In this document: piece by piece, positions 53,419 to 61,574 of the stretch
Layout of the letters: the number at the start of each line of letters is the position of its first letter
Numbering within the stretch: the stretch's first letter is position 1
DNA from: an uncultured Oscillospiraceae bacterium
GTDB taxonomy: Bacteria; Bacillota; Clostridia; Oscillospirales; Ruminococcaceae
Reading direction: 5' to 3'
Length of the DNA stretch: 64,000 nucleotides
Assembly: GCA_910589145.1 (NCBI GenBank)
Contig: CAJUSD010000002.1
Location: 124,001 to 188,000, forward strand
The notes under the pieces: generated by a model
What the model saw: only the letters and a program-made list of their open reading frames with translations
The model's database searches: none
Told to the model about the DNA's origin: nothing
Program-made: the position numbers and the translations under genes

Positions 53419-53447
53419 TTGTTATGCGTTCGGCAGTATGTTATAAT
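53419..53447 (+). promoter_or_regulatory. Promoter of the APH-like kinase gene
   Basis: TTGTTA, 17 nt, TATAAT, 36 nt before the ATG at 53483. Confidence 0.6.
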
Positions 53448-53482
53448 TAGGTTGTCCAAGCTTACAGAAAGGGGCAAAACAA

Positions 53483-54289
53483 ATGAATTTGAACCTTACT
53501 CAGAACAATTTGATTGGAGTGGGAAATACAGCGGATGTTTATGATATTGGAAACAACAAAGTAATAAAATTGTTCCATACAGGATTTTACTCTCAAAATG
53601 AAATAAAAAGGGAATTCCATAATACCCTGCTGGCAGTTCAGGCAGGGCTGCCTGCTGCGAAAGCCTATGAAATTGTTACTGTGGAAAACCAGGCAGGGAT
53701 TATTTACGATAAAATTCCAGGGGAAACACTGCTGGACATTCTTTTCAAGACCGGTGAAGTGGAAACCCATACTTTAACCTTAGCAGCTACACATAAAAAG
53801 ATATTAAACACAACCCCTCCATCCATTGAAAGCTATAAAAAGAAAATTCAATACAGAATCAGCCGATCAGAAAAACTTCCTCCAAAAAGCAAGACAAGGC
53901 TTTTCAAGATTTTAGAGAGCTTCCCCGATGGGGACAGCTTTTGTCATGACGACTTCCATTTCAGCAATATTCTTTGGGATGGGAAGCAGGCGTATGTTAT
54001 AGATTTAATGGATATTTGTAAAGGGAACCGAAACCTTGATATTGCAAGGACACTTTATTTAATAGAATTTCCCCGTGTATCAAAGGATGTTCCCAACTGG
54101 GAAAAGGTGCCTGAAATGCAGAAACAGGCTGCTGAAATTTACCTCAGAGAAATGGGGGTAACCAGGAAAGAAATAAATGACTATTTAATTATTGCTGCCG
54201 CCAAAACCCTGACTGGCTTAACAGATTATCAGGCAGAGCAGAGGGAATTGACTCTGCAATTTCTCCGTTCTCAGGGGATTCCGGTATAA
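53483..54289 (+). CDS. Aminoglycoside phosphotransferase (APH)-like kinase
   Basis: 268 residues. The kinase-like fold is clear: a glycine-rich loop region with the ATP lysine in NKVIKLFHTGF, and the catalytic loop FCHDDFHFSNILW (HxDxxxxN) followed by the metal-binding Asp in YVIDLMDICKGN. Substrate unknown; proteins of this group phosphorylate small molecules such as aminoglycosides, choline or fructosamine, and many are housekeeping. ATG behind AGAAAGGGG. It has its own promoter and a shared downstream terminator. Confidence 0.82.
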   Translation: MNLNLTQNNLIGVGNTADVYDIGNNKVIKLFHTGFYSQNEIKREFHNTLLAVQAGLPAAKAYEIVTVENQAGIIYDKIPGETLLDILFKTGEVETHTLTLAATHKKILNTTPPSIESYKKKIQYRISRSEKLPPKSKTRLFKILESFPDGDSFCHDDFHFSNILWDGKQAYVIDLMDICKGNRNLDIARTLYLIEFPRVSKDVPNWEKVPEMQKQAAEIYLREMGVTRKEINDYLIIAAAKTLTGLTDYQAEQRELTLQFLRSQGIPV

Positions 54290-54374
54290 GCCTGCCCTTA
54301 AAATGGGAAACTTGGCTTTTTAAGCCGCTTTATGCGGTTCCTTATTACAGATGTGCCCACATATGTACAAACCA

Positions 54375-54408
54375 AAAGGGCCGAAAGCATAAAAGCCTTC
54401 GGTCCTTT
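54375..54408. terminator. Bidirectional terminator between APH-like and YdcF genes
   Basis: AAAGGGCCGAAAGC / GCCTTCGGTCCTTT stem (one mismatch, one G-U) with TCTTATT on the plus side and TTTGG on the minus side. It ends 1 nt before the YdcF gene's stop codon. Confidence 0.75.
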
Positions 54409-54409
54409 C

Positions 54410-55186
54410 TTATTCTCCAAACATCCAAAAATGTACAATCCCCAAATACTCCCGCACTACATATGCCGGAACCAGGTAAAACGATGTTGGCGCATATCGG
54501 TTATAGAACTTCATCCCCAGCCGTTTTGCCATCAACGCCGCACGGTACTGGTGATACCCGCTCGTCACAATGGTAATGGTATCCGGCCATCCTGCCTCTG
54601 CAATAATCTGTCTGGAAAAAATAAGGTTCTCCTGTGTACTGGTAGACTGATTTTCCTCCCGGATACGTTCCGGCTCAATTCCTTTTTTTATCAAATATTC
54701 CCGCATAATATGGCTTTCAGAATATTCTTCATCCGGCCCCTGTCCTCCCGAAACAATGCAATTTAGGGATGGGTCTTTTTCTAATGCCCGATAAGCGCTG
54801 TCCAGCCTTTGCCGAAGCATCACAGTTGGACGGTTTCCATTAATTTTACATCCCAATACCACCAAAGTAGTTTCACAGTCCTTTGGTGGAAAGTGAAAGA
54901 AAGCATACTGTATAATCATAATGGTAAGCACAAGGGCAAATAAAATTCCAGCCCAAAGAACGCCATAAACAGCCCCCTCCATCCAATGCCAATGCTGTCC
55001 AAAGATTTTACTGCAAAAACTTTCCTGGCGAAGAACTAAAAGAAAAATCCCTCCCAAAATGAGTGCCCAAATCCCCTCGCTTCTCCATATCCCATGAGTA
55101 ATAACTGGCATCATCCCGCAAACAATCATGGCAATTCCCAGATAGTAACAAAACCGGCGCATAAATGTATAAAAAAGGTTCAACAT
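54410..55186 (-). CDS. YdcF/DUF218 family membrane protein
   Basis: 258 residues: four N-terminal TM segments (to ~95), then the DUF218 domain. Signature: TTLVVLGCKINGNRPTVMLR, SLNCIVSGGQGPDEEYSES, REENQSTSTQENLIFSRQII, TIVTSGYHQYRAALMAKRL. The group includes SanA/ElyC-type envelope proteins with no defined chemistry. ATG behind AAAGGAG. folC lies just upstream in the same direction, 21 nt away. Confidence 0.88.
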   Translation of the reverse strand: MLNLFYTFMRRFCYYLGIAMIVCGMMPVITHGIWRSEGIWALILGGIFLLVLRQESFCSKIFGQHWHWMEGAVYGVLWAGILFALVLTIMIIQYAFFHFPPKDCETTLVVLGCKINGNRPTVMLRQRLDSAYRALEKDPSLNCIVSGGQGPDEEYSESHIMREYLIKKGIEPERIREENQSTSTQENLIFSRQIIAEAGWPDTITIVTSGYHQYRAALMAKRLGMKFYNRYAPTSFYLVPAYVVREYLGIVHFWMFGE

Positions 55187-55207
55187 ATTTTCTCCTTTAA
55201 GCGGTTA

Positions 55208-56512
55208 TCAATCCCTCTGTTTTTCTTTCAGCCAGTCTAAAACCGCTGTCCTCATGTCAGCGGCAAGGTACAGTGAACCGCAGATTACAACAGCACCATC
55301 CTTTCCCGCCAACTCTATCCCACGCAGGTAACTTTCCCGGAAGCCAGCCCCCAGCTCAACACATTCGCAATATTCCCCTGCAAATTCTGCTAGTTTTTCT
55401 TTCGGCAGGGCGCGATACTCCAAACTGGGCGTTACTGCAATAACCGCATCAGCAAAAGAGGCAATTCTTTTAACAACCTTTTGACAATCTTTATCCCCCA
55501 TCATTCCCATAATAGCAACCAACGGCTTTACATCCTTCAGCACATCTTTTAAAGTAATTTCTAAAGCTTCTGCCCCGTTATCATTATGAGCGCCGTCTAA
55601 AATGGTCAGCGGCTGCCTGCAAAGTATTTCTGTTCTGGCGGGAAATGTTACCTTTGCAATTCCCTGAATCATTTGGGAATCTGTTGTCTCGATTCCCGCT
55701 CCACGTATTGCGCGAATTGTTTCAATTACATTGATAGCATTACAAATCTGATGCTGGCCAAGAAGTGGAAGGTGAATTTTTAACCCATCATATATAAAAT
55801 CTGTTCCATTAATATCATGCTTTATAATATTGGCATGGTTGAAATTTCCCTGAATAAGCATATTACCATTTTCTGCGCACTTTTCCATAATAGCCGCCAG
55901 TGCATCAGGATCCGTGTGGGGATAAACACACACAGGACACTTTCCTTTTATGATGCCCGCTTTTTGGGCAGCTATTGCCTCCAAAGTATTCCCCAGCATA
56001 TTTGTATGGTCAAAACCAATATTGGCAATAACTGCCGCCAAAGGTTCGCGAATAATATTGGTACTGTCTCTAAGTCCTCCAATTCCCACTTCCAAACAAA
56101 CAACGTCGCATTTTTGTTCTGCAAAATATACAAACCCAATTGCTGTTACTACTTCAAATTGTACAGGGCCGTCTCCCTCTTGATACATCTGGTCAATGAC
56201 AGGCTTGATTGCAGCTACTATCCGTACAAGGCCATCCTTTGGAATCATTTTGCCGCCAATTTGAATCCGTTCCCGGAATTCCAGCACATAGGGAGAAATA
56301 AACATTCCTGCTTTATACCCGGCACAGGTTAAAATGGAATTTAACATTGCAGTTGTGGATCCCTTCCCGTTGGTTCCAGTAATATGGATATAGGAGAGCT
56401 TGTCCTGCGGGTTTCCTAAAAGTTCCATAAACCGCCTCATCCGGTTTAACCCTTTTATCTCACTTCTATGGCGCAGATTTATAATATAGTCAACTGTTTG
56501 TTTAAAGTCCAT
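55208..56512 (-). CDS. folC: Bifunctional folylpolyglutamate/dihydrofolate synthase
   Basis: 434 residues, Mur-ligase-like. It adds glutamate to folates and may make dihydrofolate. Motifs: P-loop HITGTNGKGSTTAMLNSILT, AGMFISPYVLEFRERIQIGG, VCLEVGIGGLRDSTNII (usual 'EvGlGGrlDaTN'; here Gly-Leu replaces Gly-Arg-Leu), and the C-terminal PLTILDGAHNDNGAEAL. ATG behind GGAGGCAG. No other folate genes are nearby. Confidence 0.94.
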   Translation of the reverse strand: MDFKQTVDYIINLRHRSEIKGLNRMRRFMELLGNPQDKLSYIHITGTNGKGSTTAMLNSILTCAGYKAGMFISPYVLEFRERIQIGGKMIPKDGLVRIVAAIKPVIDQMYQEGDGPVQFEVVTAIGFVYFAEQKCDVVCLEVGIGGLRDSTNIIREPLAAVIANIGFDHTNMLGNTLEAIAAQKAGIIKGKCPVCVYPHTDPDALAAIMEKCAENGNMLIQGNFNHANIIKHDINGTDFIYDGLKIHLPLLGQHQICNAINVIETIRAIRGAGIETTDSQMIQGIAKVTFPARTEILCRQPLTILDGAHNDNGAEALEITLKDVLKDVKPLVAIMGMMGDKDCQKVVKRIASFADAVIAVTPSLEYRALPKEKLAEFAGEYCECVELGAGFRESYLRGIELAGKDGAVVICGSLYLAADMRTAVLDWLKEKQRD

Positions 56513-56547
56513 AAGTAATTACTGCCTCCTGATTAAGACTTTTTATA

Positions 56548-57333
56548 TTATCCGGGAATTTCCAATAGCATCCAACCATATAATTGCGGTTCACTGTCTG
56601 TCCCTTTTACCGTCAGAACCACTGGCAGAAACTGCGGAGATATCTGGTCTGTCTCGGTTGCGGTAAACCATCCCCCATTGTAGCGTACAAACCATATGAG
56701 CCTTTCGTCTATTTCTGTCTGTAATGCTGGCGCTTCACGGTCAGTTTCGATTGTTAAGCCGTCTGCTGGAGCTGCCATAAAAAATCTGCCCTCGCTGGCA
56801 ATTGGTTTTTGATTAGCTAATTCCGACATGGGATGGTGGGATAACGTATATAAGGTTTCATAGGGAACACGTTTTGGAAGTGTGTCGGGGTCAATGGAAA
56901 TATAACCTTCCAACCGTTCCAGTTTGGCCCAATAGCCGTCTGGCGTTTTTTCTTCTGATAAGGTAAGGCGGTATATCTGGCCTTGGGTTCCGCCTGCAGC
57001 ACAGGCCATAAATGTTAAATCTGCTGAAAGCAGCTTCCCTGCACTGTTGAAGGAGATTTCGTCAATAGAATCAAGATAAATACTTTTGACGCCTTTCCGG
57101 TCAATCGTTTCCCGAATACCGTCCAGCCTTTTTTCAGTCAGAAGGTTTTCCGCTGTCAGTTCCGTAATTTCCCAGTTGCTGTAAACCCGATAGGAATCCT
57201 GTGGATACATCATACCAAACAGCCATTGAAAAAAGAAAACCAAAAGCGCTACGCCTATTGTCAGCAGCGGAACGGAAAGTTTTTGCCAAACGGTTGAAGA
57301 TACAGCTTGTGGATTGGGTTTGTGTTCTTCCAT
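56548..57333 (-). CDS. Hypothetical anchored extracytoplasmic protein
   Basis: 261 residues with one TM helix (LSVPLLTIGVALLVFFFQWL, about 19-38), inside-to-outside, then ~220 beta-rich residues. I do not recognise a domain. It is 35 nt upstream of folC on the same strand and probably cotranscribed. ATG behind GGGGGATAAAT. The single anchor and lack of cysteines suggest an envelope-exposed soluble domain. Confidence 0.65.
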   Translation of the reverse strand: MEEHKPNPQAVSSTVWQKLSVPLLTIGVALLVFFFQWLFGMMYPQDSYRVYSNWEITELTAENLLTEKRLDGIRETIDRKGVKSIYLDSIDEISFNSAGKLLSADLTFMACAAGGTQGQIYRLTLSEEKTPDGYWAKLERLEGYISIDPDTLPKRVPYETLYTLSHHPMSELANQKPIASEGRFFMAAPADGLTIETDREAPALQTEIDERLIWFVRYNGGWFTATETDQISPQFLPVVLTVKGTDSEPQLYGWMLLEIPG

Positions 57334-57415
57334 ATTTATCCCCCTGTATGAATTTTTGCCCTGATGTACATTTTAACATATTGCAGACAGGGTTTCAACT
57401 ATATGCCGGACTTAT

Positions 57416-57821
57416 CCACGGAAATCAATTTTATGGAGATTTTGAGGTGGATATTGACAAACACCCCACCGGGGTCTTTTTCAGGGTAGGCGGAGAAAAA
57501 GGGAAGGTTCTTCTTTCTTTTTCTATCGCAAAAAGACGGACGAAACCCCCGGCTGGCTGCCGAGGGTTCCAACCTAATTATATTGTAATAGAAAGAAGGA
57601 AAGAAAAATGCTCTTGCCAAAGGGGAGTTTCGCGCCTTGCGGGTTCAGTTCAGCAAAGCTGAACTGACGACCAAAGGGCGCTGCCCTTTGGAAACCTGCC
57701 ACTTTCGAGAAAGCGGCCAAAGCTTTTCATACGGGTTTGGTTTGTGCTTACTTTGGCTTTGCGCCCGCGCCGAAGGTTTTTTCTTCTTTTTTGCAATGAT
57801 TCTGTAAATTGATTTCCGTGG
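57416..57821. mobile_element. TIR-bounded non-coding element (~406 bp)
   Basis: CCACGGAAATCAATTT (57416-57431) and its exact inverse AAATTGATTTCCGTGG (57806-57821) enclose ~370 bp without a credible gene. The interior holds perfect hairpins CAGTTCAGC-AAA-GCTGAACTG and CCAAAGGGC-GCT-GCCCTTTGG, and the GGGGAGTTTCGCG motif shared with 26337-26349. It looks like a MITE or a composite repeat cassette. It ends 19 nt before the rsgA leader promoter. Confidence 0.7.
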
Positions 57822-57839
57822 GATGTATCAAATCAGGGA

Positions 57840-57868
57840 TTGACAATTTTACAACGGTATGCTATACT
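57840..57868 (+). promoter_or_regulatory. Strong promoter of the rsgA leader transcript
   Basis: TTGACA (57840-57845), 17 nt, TATACT (57863-57868). A start near 57875 would give a ~285-nt leader before rsgA. Confidence 0.75.
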
Positions 57869-57919
57869 TACCACAAATCAAGCTGTGTCTGCCAATGAAA
57901 AAGAAAGGAGGTATTTATC

Positions 57920-57931
57920 ATGGGATCATAA
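57920..57931 (+). CDS. Three-codon leader ORF (Met-Gly-Ser-stop)
   Basis: ATG GGA TCA TAA preceded by AAAGGAGG at ideal distance. Such a strong ribosome site in front of a minimal ORF, 50 nt before an intrinsic terminator, is the arrangement seen in ribosome-sensing attenuators. That it is translated is inference. Confidence 0.45.
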   Translation: MGS

Positions 57932-57979
57932 AGTTGAATAGTGGGAAAATGCCTTTTGTGAATACTATAACGTTGGTTG

Positions 57980-58003
57980 TAGCATACTCGAAGGAGTATG
58001 CTA
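57980..58003 (+). terminator. Intrinsic terminator inside the rsgA leader (attenuator)
   Basis: A perfect 10-bp stem TAGCATACTC / GAGTATGCTA with GAAG loop, followed by TTTTTATTTTT. It lies ~105 nt after the likely start and ~155 nt before rsgA. A competing hairpin CTATAAC-GTTG-GTTGTAG (57965-57982) overlaps its left arm by 3 nt. Confidence 0.8.
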
Positions 58004-58105
58004 TTTTTATTTTTAGAAGCCGCAGGAAGTATTGCCATTAAGGTTGCTTTCAGCGGTATTTTTATGTCTTTTTCAGTCATAAACAAAAGAAAGGAGTTGT
58101 TTTTT

Positions 58106-58207
58106 ATGCGTGTAACAGTCAGCAGAGCCAAAACAACAATAATAATGGAGGAATTCAGAAGTGGATTTACAGAACTATGGATTTATGCCGGAGATGATAT
58201 CCATTGA
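58106..58207 (+). CDS. Second leader ORF overlapping the rsgA start
   Basis: 33 codons (MRVTVSRAKTTIIMEEFRSG...), ATG 9 nt after a strong AAAGAAAGGAG site. It ends 47 nt inside rsgA in another frame, so its translation would cross the rsgA ribosome site (GGAGG at 58147-58151). It could couple or repress rsgA translation. No family recognised. Confidence 0.4.
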   Translation: MRVTVSRAKTTIIMEEFRSGFTELWIYAGDDIH

Positions 58208-59213
58208 CGGGCAAAGCATCCCTGCACGTATTACAGCGGTACACAAGGAACGTTATGAGCTTGTTTGTGAATACGGCGAAACCTATGCCCGCCTGAAAAC
58301 AAAGGAATATTACAATGGAACAGAGGAATTTCCGACTACCGGCGATTTTGTCCAAATTAACTATATCCCCAATGGGGACAGCCAAATTATCCGTACCCTT
58401 CCCCGCAGGACTTTCTTTTCCCGCCGGGATCCAACCCCTGGACGGGGTGAGCAGGCGGTAGCGGCTAATTTTGACTATGTATTCATTTTACAGTCGCTGA
58501 ACCACAACTTTAATGAAAAACGTCTGGAACGGTATTTAACGCTGGCATGGCAGTCAGGGGCAATTCCAGTGATTGTGCTGACCAAGGCCGACTTGACAGA
58601 AGATTACGAAGTATATCTTAAAGCTGCCGAAGGTTTTGCACCAGGGGTTGACATATACGCGGTCAGCTCTAAAAACGGGTTTGGTATGGACGGGCTGTCG
58701 AAATATATTCAACCCGGAAAAACGGTGGTATTCCTGGGGTCATCCGGGGTAGGAAAGTCCAGCTTGGTCAACGCCTTTGCAGGAGAGGAAATTATGTCAG
58801 TCAGTGCAATCCGTGAAGAAGACAGCCGGGGCCGTCATACTACAACCTATCGTCAACTTATCATGCTGAAAAGCGGAGCCATGGTGATTGATACTCCCGG
58901 TATGCGGGAATTGGGAATGTGGGATGTCTCTACTGGGATTCACAGCGCCTTTGGGGATGTGGAAGAATATCTGGGGAAATGCCGGTTCAGCGACTGCCGT
59001 CACCAATCGGAACCGGGCTGTGCTATCCAGGAGGCAATTGCCAATGGAGATCTATCCCCGGAGCGTTGGGAAAGCTATTGCCGTTTAAAAAGCGAAGCCA
59101 AATTTTCTGACGATAAAACTGCCTATCTACGCCAGAAACAGCAATGGCACAAGTCCCTGGCCAAACAAATCCGCGCCAAAAAGAAGGATGGAAGCAGGAG
59201 GAAATTCTTTTGA
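58161..59213 (+). CDS. rsgA: Ribosome small subunit-dependent GTPase RsgA
   Basis: 350 residues, GTG 9 nt after GGAGG. RsgA checks late 30S maturation. An OB fold is followed by a circularly permuted GTPase: G4 VLTKADL, G5-like AVSSKNGFGMD, G1 FLGSSGVGKSSLVNAFAG, the RHTTTYRQL switch (G2), and G3 DTPGMRELGMW. The zinc site follows: CRFSDCRHQSEPGCAI. The C-terminal tail is very basic. It is longer than the ~290-aa RsgA usually encoded beside prkC in Firmicutes and lacks that neighbourhood, so it may be a second copy. An elaborate leader precedes it, and GNAT follows with a 4-nt overlap. Confidence 0.95.
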   Translation: MDLQNYGFMPEMISIDGQSIPARITAVHKERYELVCEYGETYARLKTKEYYNGTEEFPTTGDFVQINYIPNGDSQIIRTLPRRTFFSRRDPTPGRGEQAVAANFDYVFILQSLNHNFNEKRLERYLTLAWQSGAIPVIVLTKADLTEDYEVYLKAAEGFAPGVDIYAVSSKNGFGMDGLSKYIQPGKTVVFLGSSGVGKSSLVNAFAGEEIMSVSAIREEDSRGRHTTTYRQLIMLKSGAMVIDTPGMRELGMWDVSTGIHSAFGDVEEYLGKCRFSDCRHQSEPGCAIQEAIANGDLSPERWESYCRLKSEAKFSDDKTAYLRQKQQWHKSLAKQIRAKKKDGSRRKFF

Positions 59214-60043
59214 ATATAACAATACGCTTGGAAACACCTACAGATTACCGAACCGTGGAAGAATTGACCCGTGAGGCTTTCTGGGGGTGTATGGATCACC
59301 CCACCTGCGATGGGGAGCATCTGATCGTTCATAAACTGAGAAGCTCCTCCGCCTTTGTACCTGAACTTGACTTTGTAGCAGAAACCGAGGGGCAGCTTGT
59401 GGGCAATATAATTTACAGCAAATCGAAAATTATTGCAGGCGATGGTAGGGAGACAGAGGTTTTAACCTTTGGGCCTCTCAGCGTCCTTCCTGCTTATAAA
59501 AAAATGGGGATTGGTTCTGCTCTGCTGCGTTGTTCCATTGCTAGGGCAAAGGAACTTGGCTATCGGGCAATTATCATTTACGGCCATCCTGATTACTATC
59601 CCCGGTTTGGCTTCCGCCGGGCTGGGGAATATGGTATTACCACCCCACAGGGAACCAGCTTTGACGCATTAATGGCATTGGAACTTTATGATGGGGCTTT
59701 AGATGGAATTTCCGGGAAATTCTATGAGGACAAGGTTTTTGAGATTGCGCCAGAGGAGATAGAGGAATTTGACAAGAGGTTTCCTCCAAAAGACCCTGTT
59801 CAGCTTCTGCCCTTGGATGTTTTGAAAAATAAGCTGCCTGAATCTGTGTTTCACGCTCTTTCCAGCCACAAAATAAAATATATAGCCAGTCTGCAGAAGT
59901 ACAGCGGTGCGGAGCTGCTCTCCTGGAAGGGAATCGACAAAACGGGGTTTGAAAGGCTTAACCACTGTTTGAAAGAACTGGGATTTGCTGAAAAGTTGTC
60001 TTCGTGTTATATTGCGGTTTCAGATTCGCATAAACAAGGGTAA
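59210..60043 (+). CDS. GNAT acetyltransferase with C-terminal RpoA-CTD-like helical domain
   Basis: 277 residues. The GNAT domain (1-~170) has the acetyl-CoA loop VLPAYKKMGIGSALLRCSIA and GYRAIIIYGHPDYYPRFGFR, the form seen in YhbS-like N-acetyltransferases. The last ~60 residues (LSSHKIKYIASLQKYSGAEL, then LSWKGIDKTGFERLNHCLKE) follow the HhH pattern of the RNA polymerase alpha C-terminal domain. Start TTG at 59210, 8 nt after GGAGG, overlapping the rsgA stop (TTGA), so it is translationally coupled. Acceptor unknown; coupling to RsgA hints at a ribosome-related target. Confidence 0.85.
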   Translation: MNITIRLETPTDYRTVEELTREAFWGCMDHPTCDGEHLIVHKLRSSSAFVPELDFVAETEGQLVGNIIYSKSKIIAGDGRETEVLTFGPLSVLPAYKKMGIGSALLRCSIARAKELGYRAIIIYGHPDYYPRFGFRRAGEYGITTPQGTSFDALMALELYDGALDGISGKFYEDKVFEIAPEEIEEFDKRFPPKDPVQLLPLDVLKNKLPESVFHALSSHKIKYIASLQKYSGAELLSWKGIDKTGFERLNHCLKELGFAEKLSSCYIAVSDSHKQG

Positions 60044-60193
60044 AATGAAAAAGGCAGGTATTGGTTTTACCAGCAGCGGAGCTGGTGCTGAGGGCTTTTA
60101 TTGGCAAACTGGATTTAGCAGTCACAAAAGTCCAGACCTAGGAATCTGAAATTGCCTTATAAACCAAAAGTTTTTTGAAGGGACAAATAAATT

Positions 60194-60766
60194 TTGGAAG
60201 ATAAAAAAGAGATTCGGGCTATCTTTACTGAAAATACTATCCGCGTTTATCAGGCTTATTCGCCTATGATTGCAGAGGAAGCAGTTATTAAGGGAACCTT
60301 TGGGGAACACTTCAACTTAAATCGGATGACCTGGATTAAGCCATCTTTTTTATGGATGATGTACCGTTGTGGATGGGCGCAGAAGCCAGGTCAGGAGCGC
60401 GTCCTGGCTATAGACATTTATCGGGAGGCTTTCGATGAAATTGTATGTAATGCTGTTCCCTCATCCTATCATTTGGAATCAGGTATATCAGCGGAAGAAT
60501 GGAAACAGGCTGTGGCTCATTCCGATATTCGCTGTCAGTGGGACCCAGAGCGGGATATTTATGGAAACCCTTTACCCTACCGTTCTATCCAGCTTGGTCT
60601 AAGGGGAAAAGCAGTTTACAATTATGTAAACCATTGGATTGTACAAATATCAGATATTACAGAATACGTCCATAATCTCCTTATCAAAAGGAACAGTCAT
60701 ATTTCTATAGATAAACTTCTTCCTCCAGAAAAAGTTTATCCTATGTCAAAAGGATTATTTAACTGA
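60194..60766 (+). CDS. DUF4291 family protein
   Basis: 190 residues. DUF4291 hallmarks: IRAIFTENTIRVYQAYSPMI, RMTWIKPSFLWMMYRCGWA and KPGQERVLAIDIYREAF, then QWDPERDIYGNPLPYRSIQL. The family is widespread in bacteria and fungi, without known function. TTG start with a distant AAGGGA. The 150 nt after the GNAT gene hold a hairpin ACCAGC-AGCGGA-GCTGGT (60079-60096) of the dispersed CAGC/GCTG type. A terminator follows. Confidence 0.9.
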   Translation: MEDKKEIRAIFTENTIRVYQAYSPMIAEEAVIKGTFGEHFNLNRMTWIKPSFLWMMYRCGWAQKPGQERVLAIDIYREAFDEIVCNAVPSSYHLESGISAEEWKQAVAHSDIRCQWDPERDIYGNPLPYRSIQLGLRGKAVYNYVNHWIVQISDITEYVHNLLIKRNSHISIDKLLPPEKVYPMSKGLFN

Positions 60767-60772
60767 TAAAAT

Positions 60773-60814
60773 AATAAGGGGAGGCAGCAACAATGCTGCC
60801 CCCCCCCTCTTATT
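60773..60814 (+). terminator. Terminator after the DUF4291 gene
   Basis: AATAAGGGGaGGCAGCA pairs with TGCTGCC..CCCTCTTATT, with extra C residues bulged. A run of nine C in the right arm is unusual and may vary in length. Confidence 0.75.
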
Positions 60815-60905
60815 TTATAAATTCAAATGTGTTTGTCATTGTAAAGACCCCTGAATAAAGCAAACAGAAAAGGAAATCCTATTCTTAGAAAGGGAGGTAT
60901 TTCCT

Positions 60906-61574
60906 ATGTTTAAACATGAAAAGATGCTGTTTCATCCTGTAGCTGTCGAAAAGCCCAATCCTCAATACGCTGCGCTGCTCCAAGAGCAGATGGGTGGAGG
61001 CAACGGAGAGTTAAAGGCCGCTATGCAGTATATGTCCCAAAGTTTCCGTATTAAAGACCCTGAAATTAAAGATCTGTTTCTGGATATTGCAGCCGAAGAA
61101 CTAGGACATTTGGAAATGGTTGCCCAAACAATCAACTTATTAAATGGACATGATGTGGACGCCCAGTCTGTTCCAGCAGGGGAAATCGAATCCCATGTTC
61201 TTCTGGGATTAAATCCAGGATTAATTAATGCCTCAGGTTATTCCTGGACGGGTGACTATGTTACTGTTACAGGGGATCTTTGTGCAGACCTTTTGTCTAA
61301 TATCGCCTCTGAGCAAAGGGCAAAGGTAGTTTATGAATATCTCTACCGCCAGATCAACGACAAAAAGGTAAAAGAAACCATTGATTTTCTGCTGAACCGT
61401 GAGGAAGCTCATAATGCCATGTTCCGAGAGGCATTTAACAAGGTTCAGGATACAGGTTCCAACCGTGATTTTGGAACTACAAAGGCTGCGAGAATGTATT
61501 TTAGTATGTCGGAACCTTCCCCTGGAAACAATCCATTTAAAAATACTCAGGTTTCCCCTCCTTCTTTCCATTAA
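60906..61574 (+). CDS. Manganese catalase family protein (CotJC-like)
   Basis: 222 residues, ATG behind AAAGGGAGG. The di-manganese four-helix bundle shows GGNGELKAAMQYMSQSFRI (first Glu), DIAAEELGHLEMVAQTINLL (ExxH), SNIASEQRAKVVYEYLY (Glu) and LNREEAHNAMFREAF (ExxH). It decomposes hydrogen peroxide or serves as a spore-coat catalase, as CotJC does. No cotJA/cotJB is adjacent. The length is normal for short clostridial members. Confidence 0.92.
   Translation: MFKHEKMLFHPVAVEKPNPQYAALLQEQMGGGNGELKAAMQYMSQSFRIKDPEIKDLFLDIAAEELGHLEMVAQTINLLNGHDVDAQSVPAGEIESHVLLGLNPGLINASGYSWTGDYVTVTGDLCADLLSNIASEQRAKVVYEYLYRQINDKKVKETIDFLLNREEAHNAMFREAFNKVQDTGSNRDFGTTKAARMYFSMSEPSPGNNPFKNTQVSPPSFH

Noticed and set aside
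57856..57865. GTATGCTA as an antiterminator partner for the rsgA leader terminator
   Set aside because: It lies inside the promoter (spacer and -10), so it should not be part of the transcript.
57859..58041. 60-codon frame across the rsgA leader
   Set aside because: It starts at the promoter -10 and reads through the terminator; translation is not plausible.
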